DNA of 64,000 bases from an uncultured Lachnospiraceae bacterium (GTDB lineage: Bacteria; Bacillota; Clostridia; Lachnospirales; Lachnospiraceae), in NCBI GenBank assembly GCA_902786205.1, contig CADABQ010000005.1, positions 62,001 to 126,000 of the forward strand, in the 5' to 3' direction. Below are positions 19,779 to 28,972 of this stretch, piece after piece (position 1 is the stretch's first letter; every line of letters begins with the position of its first letter). The translations under genes and the position numbers were made by a program. Under the pieces are notes generated by a model, which had not been told where the DNA came from, did no database searches, and saw only the letters and a list, made by a program, of their open reading frames with translations.

Positions 19779-20384
19779 TTACTTTTTCTTATTCAAATGA
19801 ATTTGAATTTCTTTATCACTCCAAAAATCTGGCTGATATCGTAATACTAACTTCTTGTCATTTTTAGGTGCCTCAAATGTCAAAGAACCTTTTACTGTTC
19901 CTCCGGCTACTAATTCTCCTGAATTCAAAGCCGTATCCTCGTCTATCATTGTAAATGTAATATCACTTACCTGTCCACTACTATTTTGCAATGAGAAATC
20001 ATACGTATTGTAACTAACCTGATCATCACCATCATTATAGATGGTAAGCATTACAGTCACAAATACTTTTCCACTCTTAGGTTTGTCATATTGACTTCCG
20101 TTTGAGTAAGATACTTTTGTTACCTTAATCGCATAATCCCCAAGTTTCACCTTATCTCCAACATAAAATTCTTCATTTTCGTCCTTCTCTTTGCTGTCTT
20201 TTTCCTCGTCTTTCGTATCCTTTTTTGCCGTGTCTGTCTTATTTGTATCAGTCTGTTCTATTTTACTTTCCTCTATTTTTTTTGCACCCTCATCTGACGA
20301 ATCGGAACTACTTGCAACAATACACAAGACAACTACAACTATAATTGCCCAAAACCACCAGCGTTTCCAAATTGGTTTTTTCAT
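19779..20384 (-). CDS. DUF4352-type exported protein
   Basis: 201 residues. A membrane anchor (about 9-26, WWFWAIIVVVVLCIVAS), a low-complexity charged linker rich in Lys/Asp/Thr (27-72), then an Ig-like domain (about 73-198). That domain's KLGDYAIKVTKVSYSNGS and KSGKVFVTVMLTIYNDGDDQVSYNTYDFSLQNSSG segments resemble the DUF4352 fold of surface/lipoproteins. No proper lipobox. Function unknown. It lies downstream of the kinase gene in the same direction with a 130-base gap. Confidence 0.7.
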   Translation of the reverse strand: MKKPIWKRWWFWAIIVVVVLCIVASSSDSSDEGAKKIEESKIEQTDTNKTDTAKKDTKDEEKDSKEKDENEEFYVGDKVKLGDYAIKVTKVSYSNGSQYDKPKSGKVFVTVMLTIYNDGDDQVSYNTYDFSLQNSSGQVSDITFTMIDEDTALNSGELVAGGTVKGSLTFEAPKNDKKLVLRYQPDFWSDKEIQIHLNKKK

Positions 20385-20514
20385 AAATTTTTTCCTCCTC
20401 TGTTTTTTTGGTAGTTTTCTACTGCATCGAAAACTATCAACTGCTATTTAGTATAAAGGAAAATTTTTCTATTTTGGTATGCTATCTGCATACATTTTTT
20501 TACTATCCCGTGTG

Positions 20515-21600
20515 TTATTGTCGAGGTAATCGAGGTGCAAAGCATATCCCTATTACAAAAACGACTGTTGCAATACAAATTTGTATAAAATAACGTTCCC
20601 ATTTTTTACAATCATCCAACCACCTTTGAAACCAATGAAAGGGATCTAATATACAGAAATACGGTGCTATAATAGCGATAGACGCTAACAAAACGCCTTG
20701 CACCTTTTGCTGAAAATCAGACAAAGTGATATAGGTGGAATCAATACTGATTAAAAAAGCAAAACCAAAAAAATAACCGATTACAGCTAAAATTTCCTTC
20801 CACCAGATGCCTGAACGAAAGCCCGGTATTTCACGAATACCGTACCCTTTTTTATTATTTAAACTACTACCATTATTTCTAATTCTTGAATCCTCTACTA
20901 ACTGTTCCTTTATTTGAGCATAAGATTCATAACGATTTCGATAATCAATCTGCGTACAAGTCATCACAATATCTCGAAAAGGCTCTAATTCTACTAAATG
21001 CTCTGTTGGCATTTTCCCAGTAAGCATTACATTGATCAAAATTCCCAATGCGTACATATCTGTTCTTTCATTTGTCTGACTAAACCCAAATTGTTCCGGG
21101 GCTGCATATCCTACAGTCCCCATAATAACTGTATCTGCTGTTTTTTCCTGTTGATAAGACCGAGCAATACCAAAATCAATCAATTTTAAAACACCATCCG
21201 TAGATATAATAATATTAGAAGGGTTGATATCTTTATGTACTATATTTTTCTTTTGCAATTCTTCTAGCAAATCCAACAACATGCAACTATATTTTCTTAC
21301 TTCTTGTGAAGGTAAAGCTCCCCGTTCCAATTTTGTCTTTAAACTTTCTCCACTAATATATAGTTCAAAAATGCGACACTCCTTGTCCAATTCAACAATT
21401 TCTTCTATCTGTGCTAAATGGGGAGAACATACTTGTTGTAATTTTTGATAAATACTCTTTTTACTTTTTTCTACCCGTTTTTCCACCATTACTTCATTGG
21501 TCCATGTATTATAAACCAAAAAAGTTCTATGAGGTACTTTTTTATCTAAAGGCAACAAATTTTTATATTTTTCCTCTAAATACTCCTCTATATGTGACAT
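20515..21600 (-). CDS. Membrane Ser/Thr protein kinase, divergent N-lobe
   Basis: 361 residues. Kinase domain at about 25-235: catalytic loop VHKDINPSNI (His122, Asp124, Asn129), magnesium-binding DFG (142-144), activation segment to APE (167-169) with GTVGYAAPEQFG, as in PknB-type kinases. A glycine-rich ATP loop is not recognisable; a candidate ATP-lysine is in VEKRVEK (about 41-45). The C-terminus has about three membrane helices (269-287, 303-317, 338-355). Divergently oriented to the HTH gene at 21761. PASTA domains absent, so not the usual cell-wall kinase. The FHA protein at 44033-45640 is a possible reader of its product. Confidence 0.85.
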   Translation of the reverse strand: MSHIEEYLEEKYKNLLPLDKKVPHRTFLVYNTWTNEVMVEKRVEKSKKSIYQKLQQVCSPHLAQIEEIVELDKECRIFELYISGESLKTKLERGALPSQEVRKYSCMLLDLLEELQKKNIVHKDINPSNIIISTDGVLKLIDFGIARSYQQEKTADTVIMGTVGYAAPEQFGFSQTNERTDMYALGILINVMLTGKMPTEHLVELEPFRDIVMTCTQIDYRNRYESYAQIKEQLVEDSRIRNNGSSLNNKKGYGIREIPGFRSGIWWKEILAVIGYFFGFAFLISIDSTYITLSDFQQKVQGVLLASIAIIAPYFCILDPFHWFQRWLDDCKKWERYFIQICIATVVFVIGICFAPRLPRQ

Positions 21601-21679
21601 AGTTTCTTTCTCCTTCTTTTACACTAAACAATTGTATTATTTTCACAATATATGGTACAATAATTTTACATTTTTTACA

Positions 21680-21709
21680 ATTATACAAACAAAACAGTAA
21701 AAATTACAA
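21680..21709 (-). promoter_or_regulatory. Predicted promoter of kinase gene in divergent region
   Basis: Minus strand TTGTAA (21704-21709), 18-base spacer, perfect TATAAT (21680-21685). The 160-base divergent region contains several TTACAAT/ATTGTAA words that could be operator sites for the neighbouring HTH protein (inference). Confidence 0.55.
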
Positions 21710-21760
21710 TAATTATATGTTACCATTTCTATCATTAAAGCAAAGGAGAAAACATTACTT

Positions 21761-22189
21761 ATGAAAGCCAGAACACAAGAATTGCTTGAAATTCTAACTA
21801 GCGGAATTTCTATCGAAAACTACTATCGTACATACGAACAAGAATTACAACAAATTTCCATTTCTGACTGGTTAGAAAACCTCCTACAAAAAAAGAAATT
21901 AAAAAAAGCAAGTGTAATTAAATCTGCCGAACTGGATCGCACATATGGTTACCAACTTTTTAATGGTACAAGAAAACCTTCCAGAGATTCTCTTATCTGT
22001 CTGGGTATGGGAATGATGCTTTCTCTGGATGAACTTCAAATTTTATTAAAAGTAGCACGCTTCGCTCCCCTATATGCCAAAGATCAAAGGGATAGTGCAA
22101 TTATATTTTTTGTCTCAAAAAAGAAAAAGGTCTGTGATCTGGATGCCTTCCTCTTAGAACAAAACTTACCCGGAATAATCCGAATTTAA
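21761..22189 (+). CDS. XRE-like helix-turn-helix regulator, divergent to kinase
   Basis: 142 residues. N-terminal helices (1-45) are followed by a Cro/XRE-type HTH (about 48-95). In it, KKLKKASVIKSAELDRTYGYQLFNG matches the HTH core and TRKPSRDSLICLGMGMMLSLDELQILL the following helices. The C-terminal ~45 residues form an additional helical tail. Start with AAAGGAG about 11 bases upstream. No catalytic motif. Pairing with a protein kinase suggests a regulator of, or a substrate for, the kinase. The stop codon is one base from repeat A3. Confidence 0.75.
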   Translation: MKARTQELLEILTSGISIENYYRTYEQELQQISISDWLENLLQKKKLKKASVIKSAELDRTYGYQLFNGTRKPSRDSLICLGMGMMLSLDELQILLKVARFAPLYAKDQRDSAIIFFVSKKKKVCDLDAFLLEQNLPGIIRI

Positions 22190-22190
22190 C

Positions 22191-22417
22191 GTAACAGTTC
22201 AGCCGGGCAGAAACGATTGTGGGACACATTGAACACTTGGCGAGGTATTTACGAGCCTAGTGTGAAAGCGCCCCCTTGTGGGACACATTGAACACTTGGC
22301 GAGGTATTTACGAGCCTAGTGTGAAAGCGTACAGAGTGAAGTGTCCAGCCAAAAAGAATATTTTTAGCTAATTTATATATTCTGACACTTTATGAATGTC
22401 CCCGGCTGAACTATTAC
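22191..22417. repeat. Family A element with internal duplication (A3)
   Basis: 227 bases from GTAACAGTTCAGCCGGG to CCCGGCTGAACTATTAC. A 53-base segment (TTGTGGGACACATTGAACAC to the GTGAAAGCG end) occurs twice head-to-tail, at about 22218-22270 and 22276-22329, separated by CCCCC. The left boundary is one base beyond the HTH gene's stop. Confidence 0.85.
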
Positions 22418-22429
22418 AATTTAACACAT

Positions 22430-22475
22430 GTAGTCAAAGATATTCGCAATCTGCTTTGCTACTTTCTCATACCAA
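22430..22475. repeat. Family B element, partial copy (B3)
   Basis: Outer-arm remnant (GTCAAAGATATTCGCAATC followed by TGCTACTT.CTCATA), like B1. Adjacent to A3. Confidence 0.6.
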
Positions 22476-22523
22476 AGCGACACTACATACCTTACGAGAT
22501 ACGAGACTTGACCCACACACCTC

Positions 22524-22567
22524 GTACAAGAGTACCCACCGCCTAAAGGCAGTGGGTACTCTTGTAC
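22524..22567. repeat. 44-base inverted repeat
   Basis: GTACAAGAGTACCCAC and GTGGGTACTCTTGTAC are perfect 16-base complements around a second GCCT/AGGC stem and a two-base loop. TTTTAT follows on the plus strand, so it could terminate plus-strand transcripts from the HTH gene. Confidence 0.8.
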
Positions 22568-22653
22568 TTTTATAAATCATGTCATTGTTCAGAGGCTTCC
22601 AATCACAAAATTGTTCAAACTGAAAATTCTCACTAATTTTATACAAAATAAAA

Positions 22654-22692
22654 AAGGATGTCATAGTAATCTATAACCTTCTATGACATCCT
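22654..22692 (-). terminator. Terminator of the fru-pts operon
   Basis: GGATGTCATA pairs with TATGACATCC around a 16-base loop. The minus-strand tail reads TTTTTTATTTTG. It lies just past the ptsI stop. Confidence 0.8.
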
Positions 22693-22700
22693 TTCCTTCT

Positions 22701-24404
22701 TTATTTTTTTCGTTGTTCCAACAATTTCTCTACTTCTTCTCTGGTTCCAAGGCCTTCCACCTCTTTGGCTAATGCTTTTGCTTCCTCTATTGTCCACTTT
22801 GCAATCGTATTCCGAGTGGCTAATACTGAAGTTGCACTGACACTAAATTCATCCAATCCATATGCCAATAACAATGGAATAAGCTTTTCATCTGCTGCGG
22901 CTTCTCCACACATTCCCACTGGAATACCAGCTTTATTTCCACAGGCAATTACATGTGCGATAGAACGTAATACTGCTGGATTGTAAGCGGAATACAAATA
23001 TGCTACCTGTGCATTACCACGATCCACTACCATCGTATATTGTGTCAAATCGTTTGTTCCTATACTAAAGAAATCTGCCTCCTTTGCCAGTAAGTCTGCC
23101 ATAAGAGATGCAGCAGGTGTTTCTACCATGATACCTACCTTTATTTCTTTGTTGTATGCAATCTGTTCCTGATCCAATTCCTTCATCAACTCGCCAAGAA
23201 TCTCTTTTACCTGTCGAAGTTCATCCAAACAAGTAACCATAGGAACCATAATACGGATATCTCCATATGCACTGGCACGAAGAAGCGCTCGAAGCTGTGC
23301 TCGATATAAGTCTTTTTGCCTTAAGCATACACGAATTGCTCGATATCCAAGAAATGGATTCTCCTCTTTCTCCAGATTCAAATACGGTATTTCCTTATCG
23401 CCACCTACATCTAACGTACGAATAATCACAGGTTTGCCCTGCATGGTTTCTGCAACCTGCTTATATGCTTGGAACTGTTCTTCCTCGGAAGGCGTATTGG
23501 TGCGGTCCATAAACAAAAATTCTGTACGGAACAATCCAACACCTTCTCCATCTCGTTCCAACACCATGTCACTATCCTGTGGTTTTCCAATGTTACAAAC
23601 CAATTCTACCTGTTTTCCGTCCGCTGTTATTGTAGGTTTTCCTACCAATGCACGAAGTGCCTCTTTCTCTTTTAAATATTGATCTCGCTTCGCATGGTAT
23701 TCTGCCTTTTCTTCTTCGGAAGGGTCCAAAATTACCACACCCAAATCACCATCTAAAGCAGCTTCCTGTCCATCTTTTACCGTTTGCATAATATCTGGAA
23801 CACTTAATACTGCTGGTATTTCCAAGGCTCTCGCAAGAATCGCTGAGTGAGAAGTTTTTCCACCCACTTCAGTAAGAATACCAACTACATTTTCCTTATG
23901 CAATCCTACCGTCATGGATGGTGTCAAGTCTCTGGCTGCTAAAATCGTTCCCTTTGGTACTTGACTAATATCTACTTCCTCTTTTCCAAGCAATATTTTC
24001 AGTAAACGGTTACGCATATCCTGTACATCCGTCACACGCTGGTTGGTAAGCTCATCTTCTGCCATAGAAAAAATCTGAATGAACATATCACAAACATTCC
24101 ATAAAGCACGTTCCGCACAAGTTCCGTCCTTTATCTGATTTGTAACCTCATCTGCCATGGCCGGATCTGATACCATAATCACATGCCCCTCTAAGATTTC
24201 AGCTTCTTTTTCTCCAACCTGTTCTCGCATCTTCGCAGCCATATCCATCGTTTTTTCGGTAAAATCTTCTACCGCTTTTCGAAAACGTGCAACCTCTGCA
24301 TCCACATCCGTTATCTTTTTATCCTCAAAACTTAAATCTGTCTCTTCAATCCGTACAATTGTTCCAACCCCATATCCTTTGGAAGCCCCAATTCCCTGTA
24401 TCAT
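22701..24404 (-). CDS. ptsI: PTS enzyme I
   Basis: 567 residues. Enzyme I takes phosphate from PEP and passes it to HPr. The phospho-accepting histidine lies in GGKTSHSAILAR. The C-terminal PEP-binding TIM barrel contains VGIMVETPAASLMADLLAKE and FFSIGTNDLTQYTM. The ATG at 24404 is preferred because AGAGGTG lies six bases upstream; a GTG at 24413 would add three residues. Last gene of fruR-fruK-fruA-ptsH-ptsI; a 280-base gap with a hairpin separates it from ptsH. Confidence 0.97.
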   Translation of the reverse strand: MIQGIGASKGYGVGTIVRIEETDLSFEDKKITDVDAEVARFRKAVEDFTEKTMDMAAKMREQVGEKEAEILEGHVIMVSDPAMADEVTNQIKDGTCAERALWNVCDMFIQIFSMAEDELTNQRVTDVQDMRNRLLKILLGKEEVDISQVPKGTILAARDLTPSMTVGLHKENVVGILTEVGGKTSHSAILARALEIPAVLSVPDIMQTVKDGQEAALDGDLGVVILDPSEEEKAEYHAKRDQYLKEKEALRALVGKPTITADGKQVELVCNIGKPQDSDMVLERDGEGVGLFRTEFLFMDRTNTPSEEEQFQAYKQVAETMQGKPVIIRTLDVGGDKEIPYLNLEKEENPFLGYRAIRVCLRQKDLYRAQLRALLRASAYGDIRIMVPMVTCLDELRQVKEILGELMKELDQEQIAYNKEIKVGIMVETPAASLMADLLAKEADFFSIGTNDLTQYTMVVDRGNAQVAYLYSAYNPAVLRSIAHVIACGNKAGIPVGMCGEAAADEKLIPLLLAYGLDEFSVSATSVLATRNTIAKWTIEEAKALAKEVEGLGTREEVEKLLEQRKK

Positions 24405-24613
24405 CCCAATCACCTCTTTCTGTTTTTTCGCAATTTAGGACCTTCAATGTTCATACAAGTCCTAACTTATGAAAACAATTATTCTCCATTACTATTCACA
24501 GCTTTTCTTCTCTACATTCAGAAAAATCTGTGCAAAACCCGCGCAGAACGCTGCAAAATCAGCAGCTTCCTTTTTCTTCCTGTACAGAAAAACTGCCTAC
24601 ACGGCAGCTTTGC

Positions 24614-24665
24614 ATCAAGCAACTAGCCCCCTTACGCACAAGCACGACGTGTCTAGTTGCTTGAT
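24614..24665. repeat. Hairpin between ptsH and ptsI
   Basis: ATCAAGCAACTAG (24614-24626) and CTAGTTGCTTGAT (24653-24665) form a perfect 13-bp stem with a 26-base loop. No clear T tract. It could be a processing site or partial attenuator within the operon, or another short mobile repeat; a related AAGCATTGCTTGATAC word occurs near 33280. Confidence 0.65.
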
Positions 24666-24687
24666 ACAAATCGGATGTGAATAGTAA

Positions 24688-24951
24688 CTATTCTCCAAAT
24701 CCTGATAAGAATAATTCTTTAAGTTCTGCTAAACATTCTGTTTCCTGTTCTCCATTGCAGACTACTTCTACTTCCATACCACATTTAATGCAGCCACCAA
24801 TGATCATCATAATACTCTTTGCGTTAATCTGCTTGTCTCCTACATTTAGCTTTACCTCACATGGATACTTTGCTGCTGTCTTTGATAAAACACCTGCTGG
24901 GCGCATATGCAATCCCTGTTCATTTTTTACTGTAAATTTTTCTGTTACCAT
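24688..24951 (-). CDS. ptsH: Phosphocarrier protein HPr
   Basis: 87 residues. His15 in EQGLHMRPAG accepts phosphate from enzyme I. Ser46 in NAKSIMMI is the HprK regulatory site, so catabolite regulation through HPr-Ser-P is possible. Met replaces the more usual Ala after His15. It lies between fruA and ptsI in the fructose operon. Confidence 0.96.
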   Translation of the reverse strand: MVTEKFTVKNEQGLHMRPAGVLSKTAAKYPCEVKLNVGDKQINAKSIMMIIGGCIKCGMEVEVVCNGEQETECLAELKELFLSGFGE

Positions 24952-25010
24952 AATAATTACCCCTTTCTTTTCTCTCTTAATTGTTTATTTTGATTAAATT
25001 TATATTATTT

Positions 25011-26939
25011 TCAAGCCTTCTTTGCAATTGGTTTCTTAAGTAATGCCAATAAAAACATACCTACAACAGAACCGATTGCTAATGCTAAAAGGAACAATGC
25101 CCAATTTCCAATTACCGGAACTACAAACAATCCTCCATGTGGTGCACGAAGTGTACATCCAAATGCCATAGATAAACCGCCTGCGATTGCAGAACCTATT
25201 ACACAAGAAGGAATGACACGCAATGGATCTGCTGCTGCAAATGGAATGGCTCCTTCTGAAATAAAGCAAAGACCCATAATATAGTTTACTACACCTGATT
25301 TTCTCTCATCTGAAGTAAAGCGGTTCTTGAAAAATGTAGTAGCAAGTGCAATGGCAAGTGGAGGAACCATTCCACCAACCATAACAGCCGCCATAATCAT
25401 AAATCCTGCTTCACTCTGATTTGCAAGGGATGCGGTACCAAATAAGTAAGCTGCTTTGTTTACCGGACCTCCCATATCTACAGACATCATACCTCCAAGG
25501 ATAACACCAAGTAAAATCTTACTGCTTCCACTCATGGAACTTAATCCATTATAAAGTGCGTTGTTTAACCAAGAAACTGCTGGATCTAATGCACACATTA
25601 CAACTCCGATCATCAGAACTCCAACTAACGGATAAATAAATACTGGCTTGATGCCTTCCAGGGCATCCGGAAGTTTCTCACATAGTTTTTCCAAACCTAA
25701 CATCAAATATCCACCTGCAAAACCGGCAACCATTGCACCAAGGAAACCAGATGCGCCACCAGAAACACCACCAGGTGAAGCAAAAGTAGAACCAACGGTT
25801 GCAATATAACCACCTACAAACCCAACTGCAAGTCCTGGTCTGTCTGCAATACTCATTGCAATATAAGCTGCAAGTACAGGTAACATAAAGTTAAATGCAT
25901 ATCCACCAATCGTTTTAAACCACGCTGCTACTGGTGTATTGGTACCAAAGTTTTTCGGATCAATGGAATAATCATCCAACAAGAATGCTAATGCAATTAA
26001 AATTCCACCACCAATAACAAATGGAAGCATATGCGAAACACCGTTCATCAAATGTTTATAAATCTGATGACCAACTCCTTCTTTTTCTCCACTTGTATCT
26101 TCTTCCTTCGCTCCATGATGATGATAAACCGGAGCTTCTCCATCTACAATCTTCTGGATCAGCTGTTCTGGTTTGTGGATACCATCCGAAACTTTTACTT
26201 TCAACACCTTTTTTCCATCAAATCGAGCCATCTCTACATTTTTATCTGCGGCAATGATAATACCATCTGCCTTTTCGATTTCCGCTTTTGTCAGAATATT
26301 TTTAGCTCCGCCAGAACCATTGGTTTCCGCTTTTAATGGATAACCCATCTCTTTTCCTTTCTTTTCCAATGCCTCTGCTGCCATGTAAGTATGTGCGATT
26401 CCGGTTGGACAAGCCGTTACAGCCAAGATACGATATCCCTCTTTATTCTTCTCTGGCTCTTTTTTCGCTTCTTCAGGGAATTTTTCATTTTGTGCCTCAT
26501 CAATGCATTTTAAAAATTCCTTTTTATCCTTCGCTGCTAATAACTTTTTGCGAAAATCCTCATCCATCAATAACATGGACAATCTGGACAATACCTCTAA
26601 ATGGACATCTCCACCCTTTTCTGGTGCTGCAATCATAAAGAACAAATTTGATGGTTGCTCATCCAATGCTTCATAATCTACACCATTCGGAACAGTCATT
26701 GCTACAAGTCCTGCTTGCTTTACTCCTGCATTTTTAGCATGTGGAATGGCAATTCCTTCTCCAATTGCTGTGCTTCCCTGCTGTTCTCTTGCTAAAATTC
26801 CCTTTTTGTATTCTTCTTTATCCAGAAGATTTCCTGCCTTATCCTGCAATGCTACCAATTGATCGACTGCATCCATTTTGTCCTTTGGACTACCATTTAA
26901 AACAATTCCATCTTCCTTTAATAAATCTGTAATCCTCAT
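25011..26939 (-). CDS. fruA: PTS fructose transporter EIIABC
   Basis: 642 residues with three fused domains. EIIA (1-150) has phospho-His67 in AIPHAKN. EIIB (about 170-270) has phospho-Cys177 in VTACPTGIAHTYMAAEAL. EIIC (about 295-642) is the multi-helix channel. It imports fructose as fructose 1-phosphate, the substrate of the neighbouring FruK. Gaps of 51 and 59 bases to fruK and ptsH suggest cotranscription. Confidence 0.96.
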   Translation of the reverse strand: MRITDLLKEDGIVLNGSPKDKMDAVDQLVALQDKAGNLLDKEEYKKGILAREQQGSTAIGEGIAIPHAKNAGVKQAGLVAMTVPNGVDYEALDEQPSNLFFMIAAPEKGGDVHLEVLSRLSMLLMDEDFRKKLLAAKDKKEFLKCIDEAQNEKFPEEAKKEPEKNKEGYRILAVTACPTGIAHTYMAAEALEKKGKEMGYPLKAETNGSGGAKNILTKAEIEKADGIIIAADKNVEMARFDGKKVLKVKVSDGIHKPEQLIQKIVDGEAPVYHHHGAKEEDTSGEKEGVGHQIYKHLMNGVSHMLPFVIGGGILIALAFLLDDYSIDPKNFGTNTPVAAWFKTIGGYAFNFMLPVLAAYIAMSIADRPGLAVGFVGGYIATVGSTFASPGGVSGGASGFLGAMVAGFAGGYLMLGLEKLCEKLPDALEGIKPVFIYPLVGVLMIGVVMCALDPAVSWLNNALYNGLSSMSGSSKILLGVILGGMMSVDMGGPVNKAAYLFGTASLANQSEAGFMIMAAVMVGGMVPPLAIALATTFFKNRFTSDERKSGVVNYIMGLCFISEGAIPFAAADPLRVIPSCVIGSAIAGGLSMAFGCTLRAPHGGLFVVPVIGNWALFLLALAIGSVVGMFLLALLKKPIAKKA

Positions 26940-26990
26940 AACAACTCCTCCTTTTTACCCCTTTTTATCCGCCACACAATCGGAAAAGGT

Positions 26991-27902
26991 TTATAAACTT
27001 TTTAATGTTTCTTGTATCTTTTCTCTCGTTGCAAGATCATCTGAAAATGCCGTTGCACCACCGGCTGCCGTTCCCAGCTTTAATGCATATGCGTAATCAC
27101 CCTTTTGTATATAACCTGCCACAAAGCCAGCCACCATAGAATCCCCTGCTCCTACAGAATTTTTCACCGTACCTTTGGCTACGCCCATTTGATGCACCTC
27201 TCCATCTTCTGTTACCAGAATGGAACCATCACCAGCCATGGATACTACTACGTTTCTAGCTCCAAGTTTTTGTAATTCCTTGGCATAATGGACGATTTCT
27301 TCCTTTGAATGCAAAGTAACACCAAACATCTCACCCAATTCAAAATTGTTCGGTTTTATTAAAAATGGATGATATTTCAACACATTTTTCAATAAATCCT
27401 TCGTCGCATCTACCACAATCGGTACCTGTTTGCTCTGTAAACGTTTCATAATCTGTTCGTAAACATCACTAGGTAATGTATTTGGAATGCTACCAGCCAA
27501 AACAAGCATATCATCGGCAGTTAATTGTTCTAATTGTTCGTATAATTCCTGCAATTTATCCTCTGGTATTTTAGGTCCCTGTGCATTAATTTCTGTCTCT
27601 TCTTTTTTTTCTGCATTTTTAATCTTCACATTGATACGAGACGAGCCCTGTTCCAAGGAAATGAACTTTGTCTCCACACCCTGTGCTTTCACGCCGTCTT
27701 GAATTTCTCTTCCCGTAAAACCTGCTATAAATCCCAGTGCAACATTGGGTACTTCCAAACGACTTAATATAATGGAAACGTTAATTCCCTTTCCGCCATA
27801 AAAAACGCTTTCGCTATCCGTCCGATTCACTGCATCCGTTTCAAGACTTGGTACCCGCATAATATAATCCAACGCTGGATTAAATGTCACTGTATAAATC
27901 AT
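26991..27902 (-). CDS. fruK: 1-Phosphofructokinase
   Basis: 303 residues, PfkB family. N-terminal MIYTVTFNPALDYIMRV and C-terminal VKNSVGAGDSMVAGFVAGY (catalytic Asp in GAGD) identify it. Converts fructose 1-phosphate to fructose 1,6-bisphosphate. Start codon overlaps the fruR stop by four bases (ATGA), a sign of coupling. Confidence 0.96.
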   Translation of the reverse strand: MIYTVTFNPALDYIMRVPSLETDAVNRTDSESVFYGGKGINVSIILSRLEVPNVALGFIAGFTGREIQDGVKAQGVETKFISLEQGSSRINVKIKNAEKKEETEINAQGPKIPEDKLQELYEQLEQLTADDMLVLAGSIPNTLPSDVYEQIMKRLQSKQVPIVVDATKDLLKNVLKYHPFLIKPNNFELGEMFGVTLHSKEEIVHYAKELQKLGARNVVVSMAGDGSILVTEDGEVHQMGVAKGTVKNSVGAGDSMVAGFVAGYIQKGDYAYALKLGTAAGGATAFSDDLATREKIQETLKSL

Positions 27903-28648
27903 AGTCCCACCTCCCGTATTACGGTATAATCCGCATATTTTTTATTTTTTAATTGGTCAGTCACGATACACGCCTGACTAAGATTTCCAAAAGATACGGA
28001 ACTAATCTGACCGAACTTACTACTATCCGCCAATACACATCGCATAAAACTGCGGTTCATAACTTCTTTTTTTATCATTGCCTCAGCAGGGTCCGGTGTA
28101 GTAAAACCATATTGCTCATGAATTCCATTGGCTCCAAGAAATGCTTTGGTAAAATTATACTGTTTTAACGCATCTAACGCCGTCATACCTATCATTGCCT
28201 CGGTTGATAGTTTTAATTCACCACCAAGCAAAAAAACCTTGATCCCTTTTTGTGTTAATCTTTTTGCATGAAAAATTCCATTTGTTACAAACACGGCTTT
28301 TGTACGCTTGATGCAATCAATCAATTTTCCAGTGGTCGTTCCTGCATCTAAGTAAATAAAATCGTCATCCCGTATCAAACCTGCTGCATATTTTACGATT
28401 TTATTTTTTTCTTCTACATTTTTTACTTCTTTCTCTGCCACATTTTCTTCGATTGTCTTTCGCTCTTCTTCTATAACAGTAGCACCGCCATGTACTTTAT
28501 TAATCTTTCCCATTCCTGCTAATGTATTCAAATCTCTCCGAATTGTGGACTCTGAAATTCCCAATATTTTTGTAAATTCTGTAACCGTCACCGCTTTTCG
28601 TTCCTGCAACAATTGCAAAATCACACTGTGCCTTTCTTCTGATAACAT
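27899..28648 (-). CDS. fruR: DeoR-family regulator of the fructose operon
   Basis: 249 residues. N-terminal DeoR HTH: VTVTEFTKILGISESTIRRDLNTLAGMGKINKVHGGA (20-56). The C-terminal sugar-phosphate-sensing domain has YLDAGTTTGKLID and related stretches. First gene of the operon. The probable ligand is fructose 1-phosphate, by analogy with FruR/FruR-like DeoR regulators next to fruKA. Confidence 0.92.
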   Translation of the reverse strand: MLSEERHSVILQLLQERKAVTVTEFTKILGISESTIRRDLNTLAGMGKINKVHGGATVIEEERKTIEENVAEKEVKNVEEKNKIVKYAAGLIRDDDFIYLDAGTTTGKLIDCIKRTKAVFVTNGIFHAKRLTQKGIKVFLLGGELKLSTEAMIGMTALDALKQYNFTKAFLGANGIHEQYGFTTPDPAEAMIKKEVMNRSFMRCVLADSSKFGQISSVSFGNLSQACIVTDQLKNKKYADYTVIREVGL

Positions 28649-28718
28649 GAAATCCCTCCTTTTCTAGTTTTTGATTTATTTTGATTGTTTATGAAGGTTT
28701 TTCTCTCTTTCTATCCTT

Positions 28719-28747
28719 ATTCTCTCACGTTCCGTCAATTTTGTCAA
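28719..28747 (-). promoter_or_regulatory. Possible promoter of the fru operon
   Basis: Minus strand TTGACA (28742-28747), 17-base spacer, GAGAAT (28719-28724). The region contains several TTGAC words and AAAACGTTTAAAA (about 28868), which might be operators. The -10 match is modest. Confidence 0.4.
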
Positions 28748-28927
28748 TCATTTTCTTTCATTTTCAGTCAAAAAAATAATAATTTTGTCAAACTTCTTCA
28801 TAAAACGTCAAACCATACAAGCGTCAAAATGATCAAATGACTGTTTGCTCTAATTACTTGCAAATCAAAAACGTTTAAAATACTCTGCTTGCATTGGACA
28901 TTCTCTCACAACACTTTCTATTTATAA

Positions 28928-28957
28928 AAAAATAGAGTCATGCATGACCCTATTTTT
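28928..28957. terminator. Terminator after the toxin gene
   Basis: AAAAATAG.GTCATG pairs with CATGAC.CTATTTTT, palindromic with T runs on both strands. Confidence 0.8.
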
Positions 28958-28972
28958 CTCAAAATATATTAA

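Noticed and set aside
28860-28880. CcpA cre site before the fru operon
   Set aside because: AAAACGTTTAAAA resembles a cre palindrome only loosely; not enough matches to call.
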